From NCBI RefSeq assembly GCF_036898095.1, contig NC_090768.1, positions 54,096,434 through 54,160,433 on the forward strand: a stretch of 64,000 nt of DNA. The letters run 5' to 3'. Positions 10,001 to 21,190 of the stretch are shown one piece after another (position 1 is the first letter of the stretch; every line of letters begins with the position of its first letter). The notes beneath the pieces are model-generated. The model did not search any database, was not told the origin of the DNA, and worked only from the letters and a program-made list of their open reading frames with translations. Made by a program: the position numbers and the translations under genes. Source of the DNA: Palaemon carinicauda. Lineage: Eukaryota > Arthropoda > Malacostraca > Decapoda > Palaemonidae.

Positions 10001-10729
10001 TCAGAAGAACTGAAGAGATTCTTACTAGAGAAAGGAGTGGCTACCAGTCGCACTACGCCCTACAACCCAAGGGGCAATGGCCAGGTGGAGAGGTACAATG
10101 GAATCATATGGAAAACCATTCAGTTAGCTCTCAGAACAAGGAATCTTGATGTCTCAAAATGGGAAGTTGTCCTCCCAGATGCACTTCACTCTATCCGTTC
10201 CCTGCTATGTACGTCAACTAATTGTACACCACACGAGCGTTTCCTAAAGCATCCTCGGAAGTCCACGTCAGGTCGTACGTTGCCTACCTGGCTCATCACC
10301 AAAGGTCCCGCTCTATTAAGACGACAAGTACGGCACAGCAAGAATGACCCTCTAGTAGATGAAGTAGAAATAGTAGAAGCTAATCCTGAATATGCTCATG
10401 TCAAGTTTCCTGATGGTAGAGAGTCCACTGTGTCTTTGAGGCATCTAGCACCTTTAAGTGGTGATGGTAGTAGCTGCGTGGAGGCCCCCAGATCTTCACT
10501 GCCGCAATCTCTAGAGTCTCTAGGTATATCAGAGTCTGAGGTGCGCCGTCCAGATGCTAGAGCAAGCTCGGAACCTGCTCTTCAAGAAGTCACTCATGAC
10601 GTTACATCCGGGAAAAGTGCTGTTCAAGAGCTTCCTGCTGCGTCTGGTCAAGGCACTACACCTGTACCACTCCGGAGGTCCGAAAGGACCCGGCGGGCTC
10701 CTAAGTATTTTGATGATTATGCTGCTTGA
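7085..10729 (+). CDS. Gypsy gag-pol polyprotein (Gag, protease, RT, RNase H, integrase), 1214 aa
   Basis: One continuous frame starts 35 bases after the 5' LTR. The gag region is about 1-215, with CCHC knuckles at 218-231 and 238-251 (both CX2CX4HX4C). The protease has DTGSS at 302-306. The RT covers about 440-620; its box reads YVDN at 572-575, so the second Asp of YXDD is Asn (codon 8807-8809). RNase H is about 710-830, with TDASD and a following ...DALSR end. Integrase has an HHCC-type zinc region at about 844-880, and a core with Asp near 908, HSDRG near 965 and E1002 within NGQVERY. The C-terminal about 150 residues are low-complexity, with no chromodomain. Gag and Pol are fused without frameshift, so Gag excess, if any, must come from processing. 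It lies between identical-looking LTRs and appears intact. Confidence 0.96.
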   Translation: MERFLRPERFEADPDSATAAKEWTHWLRTFNNFYQAVQKTSPSADKLILLTNYVAPRVYDYIADCDTYVKAEKALTSLYVKPRNEVFARHVLATRRQGSGESLDQFLQALKLLAKDCQFKAVSAEQACDNYVRDAFINGLSSGAIRQRLLENITLNLQTAYEQARTLEMAQKHSASYTTVEPITAAVPQPQSQSGDSEFLESSDETAHLAATTGANQCFFCGLKRHPRFKCPAREALCLKCKKQGHYAKVCRSGKPVGDTSAGKTKYSAATLATVSGAVPSSLSKSLSCLKVNGLPVNALIDTGSSENFVSQKIAKENNLIILPDDGHVSMADASLSSKVLGLCCVDVELQGQIYPSVKLKVLPALCSDVILGHEFLKNHSALEMAFGGARPPLKICGLAAVKLVAPALFSNLTSDCRPIAAKSRHYSQADREFVKTEIGRMLQEGIIRPSQSPWRAQVLITAGHNRRKRMVIDYSQTINRFTELDAYPLPRIDETVNNVSRYKVFSTLDLKSAYHQVPIREDEKLYTAFEASGKLYEFNRIPFGVKNGVAAFQRVVDQILAKEKVEGAFAYVDNVTVCGETEEEHDKNLNHFLKVARDYNLTFNHDKCDFRTQSINLLGYSIKDGEIRPDPERLQPLLSLPLPKDTASLRRMLGLLAHYSRWIPNFSEKVRPLSHSTRFPLSFEASLTFEKLKNEIAKSVVQAIDPTSPFTVETDASDHAIAATLTQNGRPVAFFSRSLSDSEQRHSSVEKEAYAIVEALRKWKHYLIGHHFKLITDQRSVTFMFDTRSSSKIKNDKIARWRIELSCYHYDIVYRPGTENIPADALSRVCGAVATDKLKQLHESLCHPGVSRMVHFIRVRNLAYSVEDVKKVTASCPICSTVKPQFYKPDDGHLVKATQPYERLNLDFKGPLPSQSKNRYLLTVIDEFSRFPFAFPCSDMTAGAIIGCLVQLFALFGMPAYIHSDRGASFMSEELKRFLLEKGVATSRTTPYNPRGNGQVERYNGIIWKTIQLALRTRNLDVSKWEVVLPDALHSIRSLLCTSTNCTPHERFLKHPRKSTSGRTLPTWLITKGPALLRRQVRHSKNDPLVDEVEIVEANPEYAHVKFPDGRESTVSLRHLAPLSGDGSSCVEAPRSSLPQSLESLGISESEVRRPDARASSEPALQEVTHDVTSGKSAVQELPAASGQGTTPVPLRRSERTRRAPKYFDDYAA

Positions 10730-10736
10730 ATTTCAT

Positions 10737-10748
10737 AGGTGGGGAGAA
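10737..10748 (+). promoter_or_regulatory. Polypurine tract of the Gypsy element
   Basis: AGGTGGGGAGAA lies directly before the 3' LTR, the standard place for the plus-strand primer. It contains one T interruption. Confidence 0.8.
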
Positions 10749-11038
10749 TGTGGTAATAAATGTTCAATGTAGTTTTACATTTATGCTCCCATGTACGTTG
10801 TGTTTCTCTGCTTGCATTTACCAGCTTATTATGTTGCTATTTGTGTGTCTTCATGCATATTATTGCTTGTGGATGTCCCTGTGTTGTCTGGCCCTTACTT
10901 TGATGTATTTGTTTGTTATTGTGCATGTAAAATAGTACGTGTTGTAATAGTGGCTGTTTCTATTGTTTCAGGAGGTGACTCCAGTTTTTGTGTGCAATAA
11001 AACCTATAACCTATGACAGGTTTTTTATTTTCACAACA
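10749..11038 (+). repeat. 3' LTR of the Gypsy element
   Basis: It matches the 5' LTR throughout by eye, with one T fewer in the terminal T-run. AATAAA is at 10996-11001. It is followed by the CTACC duplication and the resumed ATT-tailed repeat. Confidence 0.95.
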
Positions 11039-11632
11039 CTACCGCTAGCGAGTTATGAGGTTATATGACTGGCCAAACAGTTCTACATTGATCCTTCTCT
11101 CCGGTTACAGTTCACTTTCCCTCTGCCTACACTTACACCAAATAGTTTGGAATATTCTTTACGGACTCTCGTCTGTCCTCATACACCAGACAACACCGAG
11201 ATTACCAAACCATCCTTCTTCACTACACTGTAATTGTTCAATGGCTGCTTTCCTCTTGGTAAGGGTAGAAGAAATTCTTTAGCTATGGTAAGCAGCTCTT
11301 CTAAGAGGACACACCAAAATCAAACCATTGTTCTCTAGTCTTAGGTAGTGCCATAGCCTCTGTACCATGGTCTTCCACTGTCTTGGGTTAGAGATCTTGC
11401 TTGAAGGTACACTTGGGTACACTATTCCATCTAATTTCTCGTCCTCTTGTTTTGTTAAAAGTTTTTAAAGTTTATACAGGAATTATTTATTTTAACGTTA
11501 CTGTTCTTGAAACATGTTTTTTCCTTGTTTCCTTTCCTCACTGGGATATTTTCCATGTGAGGACCCTGCCTTATAGCATGCTGCTTTTCCAACAAGGGTT
11601 GTAGCTTAGCAAGTAATAATAATAACAATAAT

Positions 11633-13340
11633 AGTTTTTTCATGAACACTAAGTAACTTACGAGGAATCTAACAGTAGTGAAAAACTCTGGTCATTTAGA
11701 CATTCAATCTTATCAGAAATACTCCCACCTTCTGAGAAAAAGTGAATTAAACCAGTTCCTTTATAATACACAGGACTTAAGAACTGAAAAAGCAGAGATA
11801 CCTTCATGCGAGTTAGTGAAAAGGTACTACACCACACATTCATCCCCTTGCAAATAGGTTAACAGTCCTATCGGAAACTCTGAACTTTCAGAACATTCAC
11901 CCAAGATCCAAAGTTACAGAACTACTAGATTTTAGATGCTAGTTTCCATAGCAGGAAATAAATGGAAATAGAAGCTCTGGTCCCCAAATTCAAACACAAG
12001 GGATTGAATTTATGAATTTTGGCCATAAGAAATGGCACAGATATGGGAGACCATTCAGCCTCCAACATGCTAGTACAGATGAAAACCCTGCACCCAAGGG
12101 ATGAAAAGACATTACAAAGGAGCAGTGACAGCATGAACCCCTATAGGGTTATTCATATATATAAGATAAGGTCTGTACTATAGTCAATTATAGAGACAAG
12201 GACTATTTATTATTTTCTTTTAATAATCAATGTCAATAAGAGTATTTTTGGAGAGAAGAAGTAATATGAAAATCAGGGAAGTTTCATAAAATACAACAAT
12301 GACAACACCTAATTTTCCAATCAAGTAAAAATAAAATGATAGCAAAGAATCTGTTCATGTATTAAGTTATTATGCATTATTGGAGTTTCATAAAATAATT
12401 CATAACAATGCACAATTGATATTAATTTTAATACTGTACTAAACATATTTCAATAATCACCATGGTTTAATCTTGTTTCCTCTCTGAAGGTTGTTCACAC
12501 AGACTATATTTTTTTTCTTTTAAACTTGCCAATCTCCATCACTCCACTGTTTCATCCGCCACTACAGCAGCGCAGGTCATCTCTGAGTTCTATGGCAATT
12601 GCAGTTTTATCCATGCAACCTAGGGAAATTATGACAATATTAAAATAACATTACAGGGTCCTCATTAACTTTCTTCGTAATAATTTATTTAATCCCATCA
12701 TAAAACAGTAATCCTTATCTTGAAATAGGTTTAATTTCCCATCTTCCATACTCGACAAACTGCTTTTAAATAACTGAACAAATGTCTTTTACCCCCAATC
12801 AACTTCATCCTCTTGAACTAAATTGAGACTAGTTACAGAACCACTTGTAGGAGATGCTAGTCACCATAGCTGGGAATAAATGGCAATAGAAGCTGTGGCC
12901 CCTTAATTCAAACACACAGGATTGCATTTATCAATTTTGGTCACAATACCTGGCACTGTGGCGTGGGAGACCAATCAGCCTGTAAGGTGCTAGTAGGAAT
13001 GAAAACCCTGTCGTTGCAGTATTTTCAAGGAAGAGGGAATCAAAGCATAGTAGAACTCTTAAAAAAAAAAGAGCACCCAAAGGATGAAAGGATACTAGTT
13101 GAATCGATAGCATGAACCCCCACAGTGTTACTCAAATTTATATGACAGGTTCTGTCCTATACCATAGTAAAAAAGATTAAAGTCCTTTTGTTCACACCAA
13201 AGAATAAAACCCTTAGGAAATTCATCAGTTGGTTTGACCAGAGCTTCAAAAACTTTCATATCACATTTTAATACTAATTTGTACTTTTTCCTAACTATAC
13301 AGACCAAAGTTCTTTCATATGAGAATTGATTTGAGCACAA
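11633..13340. repeat. Third diverged 1.3-kb subrepeat of unit 1
   Basis: CACCATGGTTTAATCTTG..TTCCTCTCTGAAGGTTG at 12463 corresponds to the landmarks at 4990 and 6302, and ATGAACCCCTATAGGGTTATTC at 12133 corresponds to 5944. A further partial copy of the same block follows (ATGAACCCCCACAGTG at 13113). Minus-strand frames of 60-70 aa are not conserved and are not genes. Confidence 0.7.
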
Positions 13341-15107
13341 TTGTAATTCACAGTTAAAATGTACGAAAAGTTGGCAATAGTTGGTAGTCAGCGGCCAGCA
13401 AGGGCAGGCTCTGCCTCCTTTACCAGTAGACTAAACAGTCACACTGATTGCATCTGGGACTTTAGGGGTAAGGTAAAGGTGGGAAGTTCAAAGGACTCGG
13501 GTTTGTAGTTAGGGAAAATACAAATAATTTTAAATTTTTCATTTGTTCTTATACAAATACAAACCACCTTCTTTTAACAAGACTCAAAGGTAGGTAGAAG
13601 TCCATATTAAACTAGCTGGTTATAATACTGGGATAGCTATGCTTAGACCGGATAAGGTGCGGAGCGTAGCCTCCTAGACATCTCAAGGATAAAGCAATTA
13701 AAGCTGTTATACTGTACAAGAAAATCTTGAAAACAGTGAATCTGTTGGGGCAAAATCAAATTAACAAAAGGGTTTTATCTGGACGTATTCATCCTCCCCC
13801 TCGTAAAAGGATCATGGAATGAACACTTCATTTTAACAGGAATAGAAATGCTGCTAGCTATCAGTCAAGTTTTAACTATCGTCTATTCAGCAACAGTAAA
13901 CATGGGGTTCCAACTGCTATACCTAAAAGGAAGGGAAAAATAGGAAAGGGGTCAGGCCATTCTCTCATCTTAGGCTTACACTGTAAGCCTAAAACATGAT
14001 ACTTTTAGGTCCTGTAAAGAAGCGGAACTCAGTACACTACTTGACGAGCAGCAATCCCAGATCCTAGTGAAAATTCATTCAGAGGATTGCGAGTGCATTC
14101 TTGCAAATAATCACAGTAAAGGTTGTTAGAGGAAGTCTGACGATTCCATACTCCATCTAAAATTTGAGCCTCAGGTTTTTCTCAAAGGCTCGAGTAGCAA
14201 CACCTATGATCTCGGTACTCATTGGTGTGCACCCTAGCTTGGTCTCATGCGTTTGGGATTTAGGCGTAAAGCTCAAATGTTAAAGAACAGCTTCCGTAGC
14301 CTAGAGCCTTAGTCCCCTTATGGGTCACCAAACTAATACTCCAGGTCATTAGTTATATCACTAATTAAAGAAACTGTAAATTATGAAAATCTGAAATCAG
14401 TGATTAACACACTGAATTTTGCTACAAAGTCGGGAACCAAAGCTAAAAGGACCAATTTTTCCAAGCTATACAAACCAGAGTCATTTACAGAATATGGGTT
14501 ACTCGTAGTCTTGTTTTCTCTACGACCAGACAATAAAAGAAAAAGGGTTTAATTGCATTCTTGAAGTTGCAAAGCTACCACTGTGTATGGTGTAAGACAC
14601 CTGCACATGATGCTATCCACTCTCTCCTGGTCAAAGAGTTGTGGGACAGAAGTATAGACTCCCAACTCAGACTGGGGTTCCATTATTGAAGTAGGGTAGA
14701 AGGTTTCTTACCCTCCTTTACCTCTAAAGGCTTGTGAAGGGACGTCACCTGAACAGATCATCATTCTATGCTCTAATGACTGCAATTCATTCGAGATAAG
14801 ATATCTTGTGCCTATTATTCATTCCCATTGAACCACTCTCTGGACCACCCATGGGACTTTTCCGGGAGGATATCTCTACCTGGTTGGATTGCGGACATAT
14901 AATTTATTGTCATTAGAAGGGGGGGCTATAATTGGAGATTTGTTGTAAACTCCATAATGGCAGCGCATAGAGCTTTCTCTGGCTGAACAATAATCCTGAC
15001 CGAATCATGGCCGGTTTCTGTTTTTGTCCTACTCTAATAGGCATGGAAGGAGAGTACAAATTAAAAAGAATACAGAGTTTTGGATAGCTTTGGGAAGACC
15101 CCTATAG
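13341..15107. other. Anonymous 1.8-kb segment of unit 1
   Basis: It is shared with 24431-26240. It contains AT-rich motifs of the type AAATTTTTCATTTGTTC..ATACAAACC (near 13540 and again near 14460), which resemble termini of decapod non-autonomous elements, and a perfect 11-bp inverted repeat at 13970-13992. No open frame survives in both copies. It may be a very old mobile element, but I could not assign a family. Confidence 0.4.
13970..13992. repeat. Perfect 11-bp inverted repeat, 1-nt centre
   Basis: TTAGGCTTACA and TGTAAGCCTAA flank a single C. It is conserved at 25039-25061 in unit 2. It may be a relic of fused terminal inverted repeats. Confidence 0.65.
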
Positions 15108-15425
15108 TTAATAGGAAACCAAGTTCGTGAAAATTTGTAGAGGATTGCAAACATTCATCTTCCAACAAGGTTGCCTCATGACCAAAGAGAAAAGCTGTCT
15201 CAACTCAGGGGTCCCTCCACAATGTCTCTTTAAAAATGCATATTTATTCTTTACTATCATGGTTATTGTCCTGAGACCTTGCTCAAGGCAAGAATCTTTA
15301 ACAAGTACCAGCTCAAGATCTCCCACTGTATAGTCGACACTAATCTGAATATTATGGGCAACGTCTATTGTAAATAAAGTTTCAGGGAATTTACAACATG
15401 AAAAACTAAAGGGAGGCTCTTGCAA
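15108..15425 (-). other. 105-aa open frame conserved in two units, function unknown
   Basis: The minus-strand frame starts MQEPPFSFSCCKFPETLFTI and stays open at equal length (318 nt) in unit 2 (26241-26558), with roughly ten amino-acid differences. The changes look spread across the frame rather than concentrated at silent sites, so they do not argue for selection. No domain is recognised. It is probably a relic of an older coding fragment captured in the unit. Confidence 0.25.
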
Positions 15426-15444
15426 AATAGCAGGAGATTAGTCT

Positions 15445-16061
15445 CCAACTCCTGCTGGGATTAGCCGGACAAAATCCTGTTGGGATTAGACACAGTAAAA
15501 ATCTTGTTTCCTGTGACAAGAAAAAAAACTATCCCATGGGAGGAAATCTACTCCCTACAGAAACTTGCATGGTAACTCACTCAAACATCTTTCGTCTAGG
15601 CAAGTAGGACAAACAGGATTTGTATTTATGTCTGTCCAGCTCATAATGATTGCTATCCCCTTCTGGATAAGAATGTAAATACAGAGATTTCCTAGACACA
15701 AAGCACTCGGCTGTAACTCACAGATAATACAAGTCATGAGCCCTAAACACTAAATGGGTAAGATTTTAATGCAAGAGGCTCGATTGTAGAGCGGAAGCGA
15801 GAGCATAAACTCATCATTTCACAAACAGCAGTGTTGTGGGGCAGGTAATGCACGCAAGAGTCCTCTTGCTACATGAATATGGTTGCCTAGCAACCAAGCA
15901 TGGTGCAATCAAACCAATTTTCTTTGACTGGCCGGTCGTATAAAGCACAACTAGGAGTAACCCTATGAAAAGGACTCTTTAGTTTGTAAAGTATCTGCAT
16001 AGGAATAAAAACAAATTCTTTGCATGGCCTACACTAATACAAGCAGCATTAGCTTTCTAGG
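15445..16061. other. Unit-start segment (unit 2) with a cysteine-rich minus-strand frame
   Basis: The minus-strand 60-aa frame at 15555-15737 begins MTCIICELQP and holds CPTC and further cysteines. Unit 3 has a 62-aa equivalent at 26656-26844 ending CKFCRE. The CX2C spacing recalls a zinc-binding fold, but unit 1 has lost the frame and there is no supporting context. It is treated as non-coding. Confidence 0.35.
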
Positions 16062-16790
16062 TGGCAGATTGATTTGGAGTTTTTAGGCATCAGGACATCC
16101 AGGGTCATTGATGCAAATATAATTTATTATAAATGAAGAACAGGTAATCAAATTCTCCACAACTGATAATAAAATATTGGGCCTCGCATTTGCTAAAATG
16201 TCAGCCCATAAAGGATGTCTACCATTCAAATCTCCTAGTAAGATAAAAGGTTGAGGGAGTTGTTAATTCACCTCTACTAAATTATCATACAAAATGTCAT
16301 CATTTGGAGTTACGTAAATAAAGCACATTGTGTATTTTCTCCCTATATCTTTATGTATAATCACTGCCTGCAGATGTGTATAGGAGACTTCCACTATGGC
16401 TCACTGCTTGTTGATCATATGGTGTCCTATAGCTAACATACTCTCGAGGACAAGGGGTATTAGCATCAAGCTTGCTCTCATATAGAAATACAGTTATAGG
16501 GGAGTTCTCATGAATGAGGCATAAAAGTTCTTCATATTTTCCCCTTAAACCCTGACAATTCTATTGCAAAAATCAAGAAAAAACTAAGGTTTATTTCTGG
16601 AAGACATCTTGGATGAGGTCTTCCCATTGGCAGTTTTTTATTTAACATTATTTCCTACAGGCTTCTTTAAAGGGGTTCAAGATTCAAGCTTCCTCTTTTC
16701 TGTACACACTACAATTTGTAACATTTGATTTATGACATTTACAGTTTACACAAATGGTCACTGCAAGGGAGCACTAACATTACAAACCCC
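16062..16790 (-). mobile_element. Internally deleted LINE fossil (unit 2 copy)
   Basis: It has the same deletion structure as 2817-3530 and was duplicated with the unit rather than inserted separately. Confidence 0.75.
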
Positions 16791-16825
16791 CACAATGTTA
16801 AACATCAAATACATTGGTCCAAGGG

Positions 16826-17167
16826 AATTATTATTATTATTATTATTACCTGCTAAGCTACAACCCTAGTTGGAAAAGAAGGAAGCTTTAAGCCTAGGGG
16901 GCCCAACAAGGAAAATGGCCTAGTCGGGAAAGGACACAAGGAAAAAAATGTTTCAAGAAAAGTAACAGCATTGAAATAAATATTTCCTTTATAAACAATT
17001 GAAACTATTAACAAAACAAGGAGAGAAATTAGATAGAATAGTGCCCAAGCGTACCCTGAAGCAGGAGAACTCAAACCCAAGACAGTAGAAGACCATGGTA
17101 CAGATGCTATGGCACAAACCAAGACTAGAGAACAATGGTTTGATTTTAGTGTCCTCCTAAAAGAGCT
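16826..17167 (-). mobile_element. ATT-tailed repeat, 5'-truncated (unit 2 copy)
   Basis: Equivalent to 3573-3917, with the same truncation point and a shorter (ATT)n run. Confidence 0.75.
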
Positions 17168-17790
17168 CATTAGATATGAAATGGTATCCACACACTTAAA
17201 GTTGCTCTTAGAGTGCTTAACATTCAAGCTACAACCACCACTTTCCTCTCTATCAAGTTGTCTAAATAAGTGGGTTAAGGTTACAGGAAAGAGGATTTTG
17301 CAGCAGAAGGGTCTTGAGTACAGTAAATAAGGAAATGAGAGGCTCTACAAGAGTATCTCTTAAATCTGTAATGCACTGTGCACCATCAAGAACCCTTACT
17401 GAATATAACACTAGAAACACTATAGACAAAACTTTAACAAGTCTTAAGTTTGGGTTTGAAATAGACAGGTTACCTAAAAAAAAGCTAAAAAAAATAGAGA
17501 GCTTATGGAGCTCACCAGTATCAAAACAAGATTCATCAAGTGCTGGATTGGAGTTCCGGGATGGGGTTTATCATCATCATCATCCCCGCTATTATGAACT
17601 AGCCTTGCCTATGGATTTCCCTCTTAAGTAAACAAAAGTTGACTTGTTGTGCTTTGAACTTTAATTTGGTTGGTAAGCATAGAATATTACTTTTCCATTA
17701 AAGGAACAAGGGTGCCTTCACCCTCCTCATATCAGTTATGCAAATAACAAAATTGTACCCTACACCAGAGAGAATGTGGATCACAATTGT
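17168..17790. other. Unit spacer (unit 2), nothing recognised
   Basis: The counterpart of 3918-4595. A 105-aa plus-strand frame (17314-17631) exists here only because a small indel and base changes removed stops present in units 1 and 3; it is not a gene. The 94-bp duplication is missing. Confidence 0.45.
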
Positions 17791-19747
17791 CGCTTGAAAA
17801 GGCCACCAGTGGTTGCTATTATCAGCTAGATTTCCACAACACTTTAAAGAAATAAAAGTGGGAAATTTTTTAGTTTCAAGGATAAATGTCAATAAAACCC
17901 GAGTTTTTGGAGAGAAGCAATAAGAACATTGAGGAAGTTTCATAAAACACCGTAATGATCTACCAAATTTAATTTTTCCCATAAGAAATAAAATGATAAA
18001 TAAGTATAGACCAACTCACCTGGGGTTAGTCTTGCTTCCTCTTCAAAGGTTGATCATATTGGCATCTACCTCGCTCGGACGCTCCACTAGGATAATGCAT
18101 GTCATCTCTGTTCTGGTATATCAAGCCATTGCTGTTTTATACAAGTAACCTAGGGGGATGTTCATAAGGTTAGCAATATAACAACAACAATGATTCTTCA
18201 TTAACTTTCTTCATAATTCTATTTAATCTGATAACAAAACTTAAGAGTAACCATCATAAAGTAGGTTTAATTTCTTACTCTCCATAATGAAAAATTTCTT
18301 TAAATAACAAGATAATTTTTTTAAAGAACAGAACAAGTCTTTTACTCCCTATAAAATTCATCCTCTTCAGCCAAATTAAGAGTAACCAAGGGAGAGCTAA
18401 GAGATTGGTATTTTCATGAACACAATGTAACTTGAGAGGAATAGTAATACTGTGGAAAACTGATCATTTGGACATAACATCTAATCAGAAATACTCCTAG
18501 CTTCTAAAAAAAAGGACGAATTATGCTACTGTAGTTCATTTATAATAACCCAGACTAGAGCACAGAAAAATGCGATACCTTCATGGAACCTAGTGAGGGG
18601 TACTACCCCATATACTCACCCATTTGCAAAAAACGTCAAAACTGTCCCATCAGAAACTGACCTCTCAGAACATTCATCCAAACTCAAAAGGTGCAAAACC
18701 ACTAGATGTAAACAATAGTCACAATGGCAATAGAAGATCTGGCCCCCTAATTCAAAACCATGAGATTGAATTTATTCATTTGGGCTCCTAAATCTGGCTG
18801 CAAGGAAGGGGAGACCATTTGCCATCCAGCATGCAAGGAAGGATGAAAACCTTGCAGGACCCTGTAGTTGCAGTTTTACAAATGAAAAAGGAATAGAGGT
18901 TTAGAACAGTAATAGTAGAAGACTAAAAACGATCCTGACAAGGGCTAAAAGGAAACTGCAAAGGACCGCAGATACCATGAACCCCCAAAAGCGTTATTCA
19001 AATACATACAAGGTCTGTTCTTTAATCAATTATACAGATACAAGACATTTTAGATTTAAGAATATAAGTCTATAAAACCAGAGTTTTTTGAGAGAAGCCA
19101 TATGAACTTCATGGAAGTTACATAAAACACAACAATGACATACCATACTTGAGTTTTCCATCAAGTAACAATAAAATGATAGCAAATAGGCAAGTAACAA
19201 TGAAATTATAGCAAATAAGCTGTGCTACAATCAATCCATCATGCATTGTTGGAATTTCATAAAATAATCCAAGATTTATGATGCAAAATAATTCTTACTT
19301 ATTCTAATAATGTACAGTAATAAAACTTGATGCTCACCTGGGATTAGTCAGGTTTCCTCTCCGAAGGTTGTTGATGTAGATGTCTATCAAATTTTTATTT
19401 ATTAAACTTGCCATTCACCCTCACTCCACTGTCTTATCCCCCTTGCTACGATAATGCATGACATCTCTACATTCTACAGTAATTGCCGTTTTACCCATCT
19501 AACCTAGGGGGATGTAAATTAGGTCAATAATAAGACGACAACATTACAGGCTCCTAATTAACTTTCTTAATAATAATTCTATTTAATCACAAAAAAGCGT
19601 AATCACCATCTTGAAATGGATTTAATTTCAATTTCTCCATACTCGAGAAATTGTTTTGAATAAACTGGACTAAAGTTTTTTTTATCCCAATCAACTTCAT
19701 TCCCTTGAACTAAATTGGGACTAGTCAAGGGGAAACTAGGATTTATA
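17791..19747. repeat. Two 1.3-kb subrepeats (unit 2)
   Basis: Landmarks CTCACCTGGGGTTAGTC at 18016 and CTCACCTGGGATTAGTC at 19335 are 1319 bp apart, close to the 1312-bp spacing in unit 1. Confidence 0.75.
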
Positions 19748-20383
19748 GGTAGTAGGTTAGCCTGGGCACCAGCCACCCGATGAGATACTACCGCTAGCGA
19801 GTTATGAGGTTATATGACTGGCCAGACAGTTCTACATTGATCCTTCTCTCCGGTTACAGTTCACTTTCCCTCTGCCTACACTTACACCAAATAGTTTGGA
19901 ATATTCTTTACGGACTCTCGTCTGTCCTCATACACCAGACAACACCGAGATTACCAAACAATTCTTCTTCGCTACACTGTAATTGTTCAATGGCTGCTTT
20001 CCTCTTGGTAAGGGTAGAAGAAATTGTTTAGCTATGGTAAGCAGCTCTTCTAAGAGGACACACCAAAATCAAACCATTGTTCTCTAGTCTTAGGTAGTGC
20101 CATAGCCTCTGTACCATGGTCTTCCACTGTCTTGGGTTAGAGATCTTGCTTGAAGGTACACTTGGGTACACTATTCCATCTAATTTCTCGTCCTCTTGTT
20201 TTGTTAAAAGTTTTTAAAGTTTATACAGGAATTATTTATTTTAACATTACTGTTCTTGAAACATGTTTTTACCTTGTTTCCTTTCCTCACTGGGATATTT
20301 TCCATGTGAGGACCCTGCCTTATAGCATGCTGCTTTTCCAATAAGGGTTGTAGCTTAGCAAGTAATAATAATAACAATAATAG
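19748..20383 (+). mobile_element. ATT-tailed decapod repeat, uninterrupted copy
   Basis: About 636 bp from GGTAGTAGGTTAGCC to the AAT-rich tail. It contains the intact target CTACCGCTAGCG, the empty site of the Gypsy insertion. It is the reference for judging the other copies. I could not identify a convincing tRNA-type A/B box pair. Confidence 0.8.
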
Positions 20384-21176
20384 TTTTTTCATGAACACTA
20401 AGTAACTTAAGAGGAATCTAACAGTAGTGAAAAACTCGGGTCATTTAGACATTCAATCTTATCAGGAATACTCCCAACTTCTGAGAGAAGATGAATTGAA
20501 CCAGTTCCTTTATAATACACAAGACTTAAGAACTGAAAAAGCAGATACACCTTCATGTGAGTTCGTAAAAAGGTACTACACCACACATTCATCCCCTTGC
20601 AACTAGGTCAACAGTCCTATCGGAAACTACGAACTTTCAGAACATTCACCCAAGATTCCAAGTTACAGAACTACTAGATTTTAGATGCTAGTTTCCATAG
20701 CAGGAAATAAATGGCAGTAGAAGCTCTGGCCCCCAAATTCAAACACATGGGATTGAATTTATGAATTTTGGCCACAAGAAATGGCACAGAGTTATGGGAG
20801 ACCATTCAGCCTCCAACATGCTAGTACAAATGAAAACCCTGCACCCAAGGGATGAAAAGACATTACAAAGGAGCAGTGACAGCGTGAACCCCTATAGGGT
20901 TATTCAAATATATAAGATAAGGTCTGTACTATAGTCAATTATAGAGACAAAGGCCTTTATTTATCTATTATTTTCTTTTAATAATAAATGTCAATAAGAG
21001 TTTTTGGAGAGAAGAACTAATATGAAAATCAGGGAAGTTTCATAAAATACAACAATGACAAAACCTAATTTTCCCATCAAGTAATAATAAAATGATAGCA
21101 AAGAATCTGTTCAAGCATTAACTTAATATGCATTATTGGAGTTTCATAAAATAATTCAAGACAATGCATAACTGAT
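20384..21176. repeat. Start of the third subrepeat (unit 2)
   Basis: The counterpart of 11633-12430, cut at 21177 by the LINE insertion. No gene. Confidence 0.65.
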
Positions 21177-21190
21177 ATTAATTTTAATAC

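Larger units (their letters stand above)
6760..11038 (+). mobile_element. Complete Ty3/Gypsy LTR retrotransposon, 4279 bp
   Basis: Both LTRs start TG and end CA, and the element is flanked by the 5-bp duplication CTACC (6755-6759 and 11039-11043). Unit 2 has the empty site with a single CTACC near 19791. By eye the LTRs (291 and 290 bp) differ only in the length of one T-run, which implies a very recent insertion. The interior is one uninterrupted gag-pol ORF. Domain order PR-RT-RNase H-IN identifies Ty3/Gypsy; there is no chromodomain or envelope ORF. This is the only apparently intact autonomous element in the window. Confidence 0.96.
6714..11632 (+). mobile_element. Full-length ATT-tailed repeat split by the Gypsy insertion
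   Basis: The left piece is 6714-6759 (GGTAGTAGGTTAGCC...) and the right piece is 11044-11632, ending in an AAT-rich tail at 11614-11632. Joining them across the 5-bp duplication gives the same sequence as the uninterrupted copy at 19748-20383. A 61-75 aa frame inside is not a gene. Confidence 0.85.
2200..15444. repeat. Higher-order tandem unit 1 (about 9 kb plus Gypsy insertion)
   Basis: Sequence from about 2200 (CTCCTGCTGGGATTAGCC-like start) recurs at 15449 and, in shorter form, at 26580, and the order of landmarks is the same in all three. Without the 4.28-kb Gypsy element and its 5-bp duplication the unit is about 9.0 kb. Components in order: start segment, LINE fossil, inverted ATT-tailed repeat, spacer with a 94-bp duplication, two 1.3-kb subrepeats, direct ATT-tailed repeat, a third subrepeat, and an anonymous 2-kb segment. 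Confidence 0.85.

Noticed and set aside
17314..17631. 105-aa plus-strand frame in the unit 2 spacer
   Set aside because: The same DNA in units 1 and 3 contains stops or indels, so the frame arose by chance.
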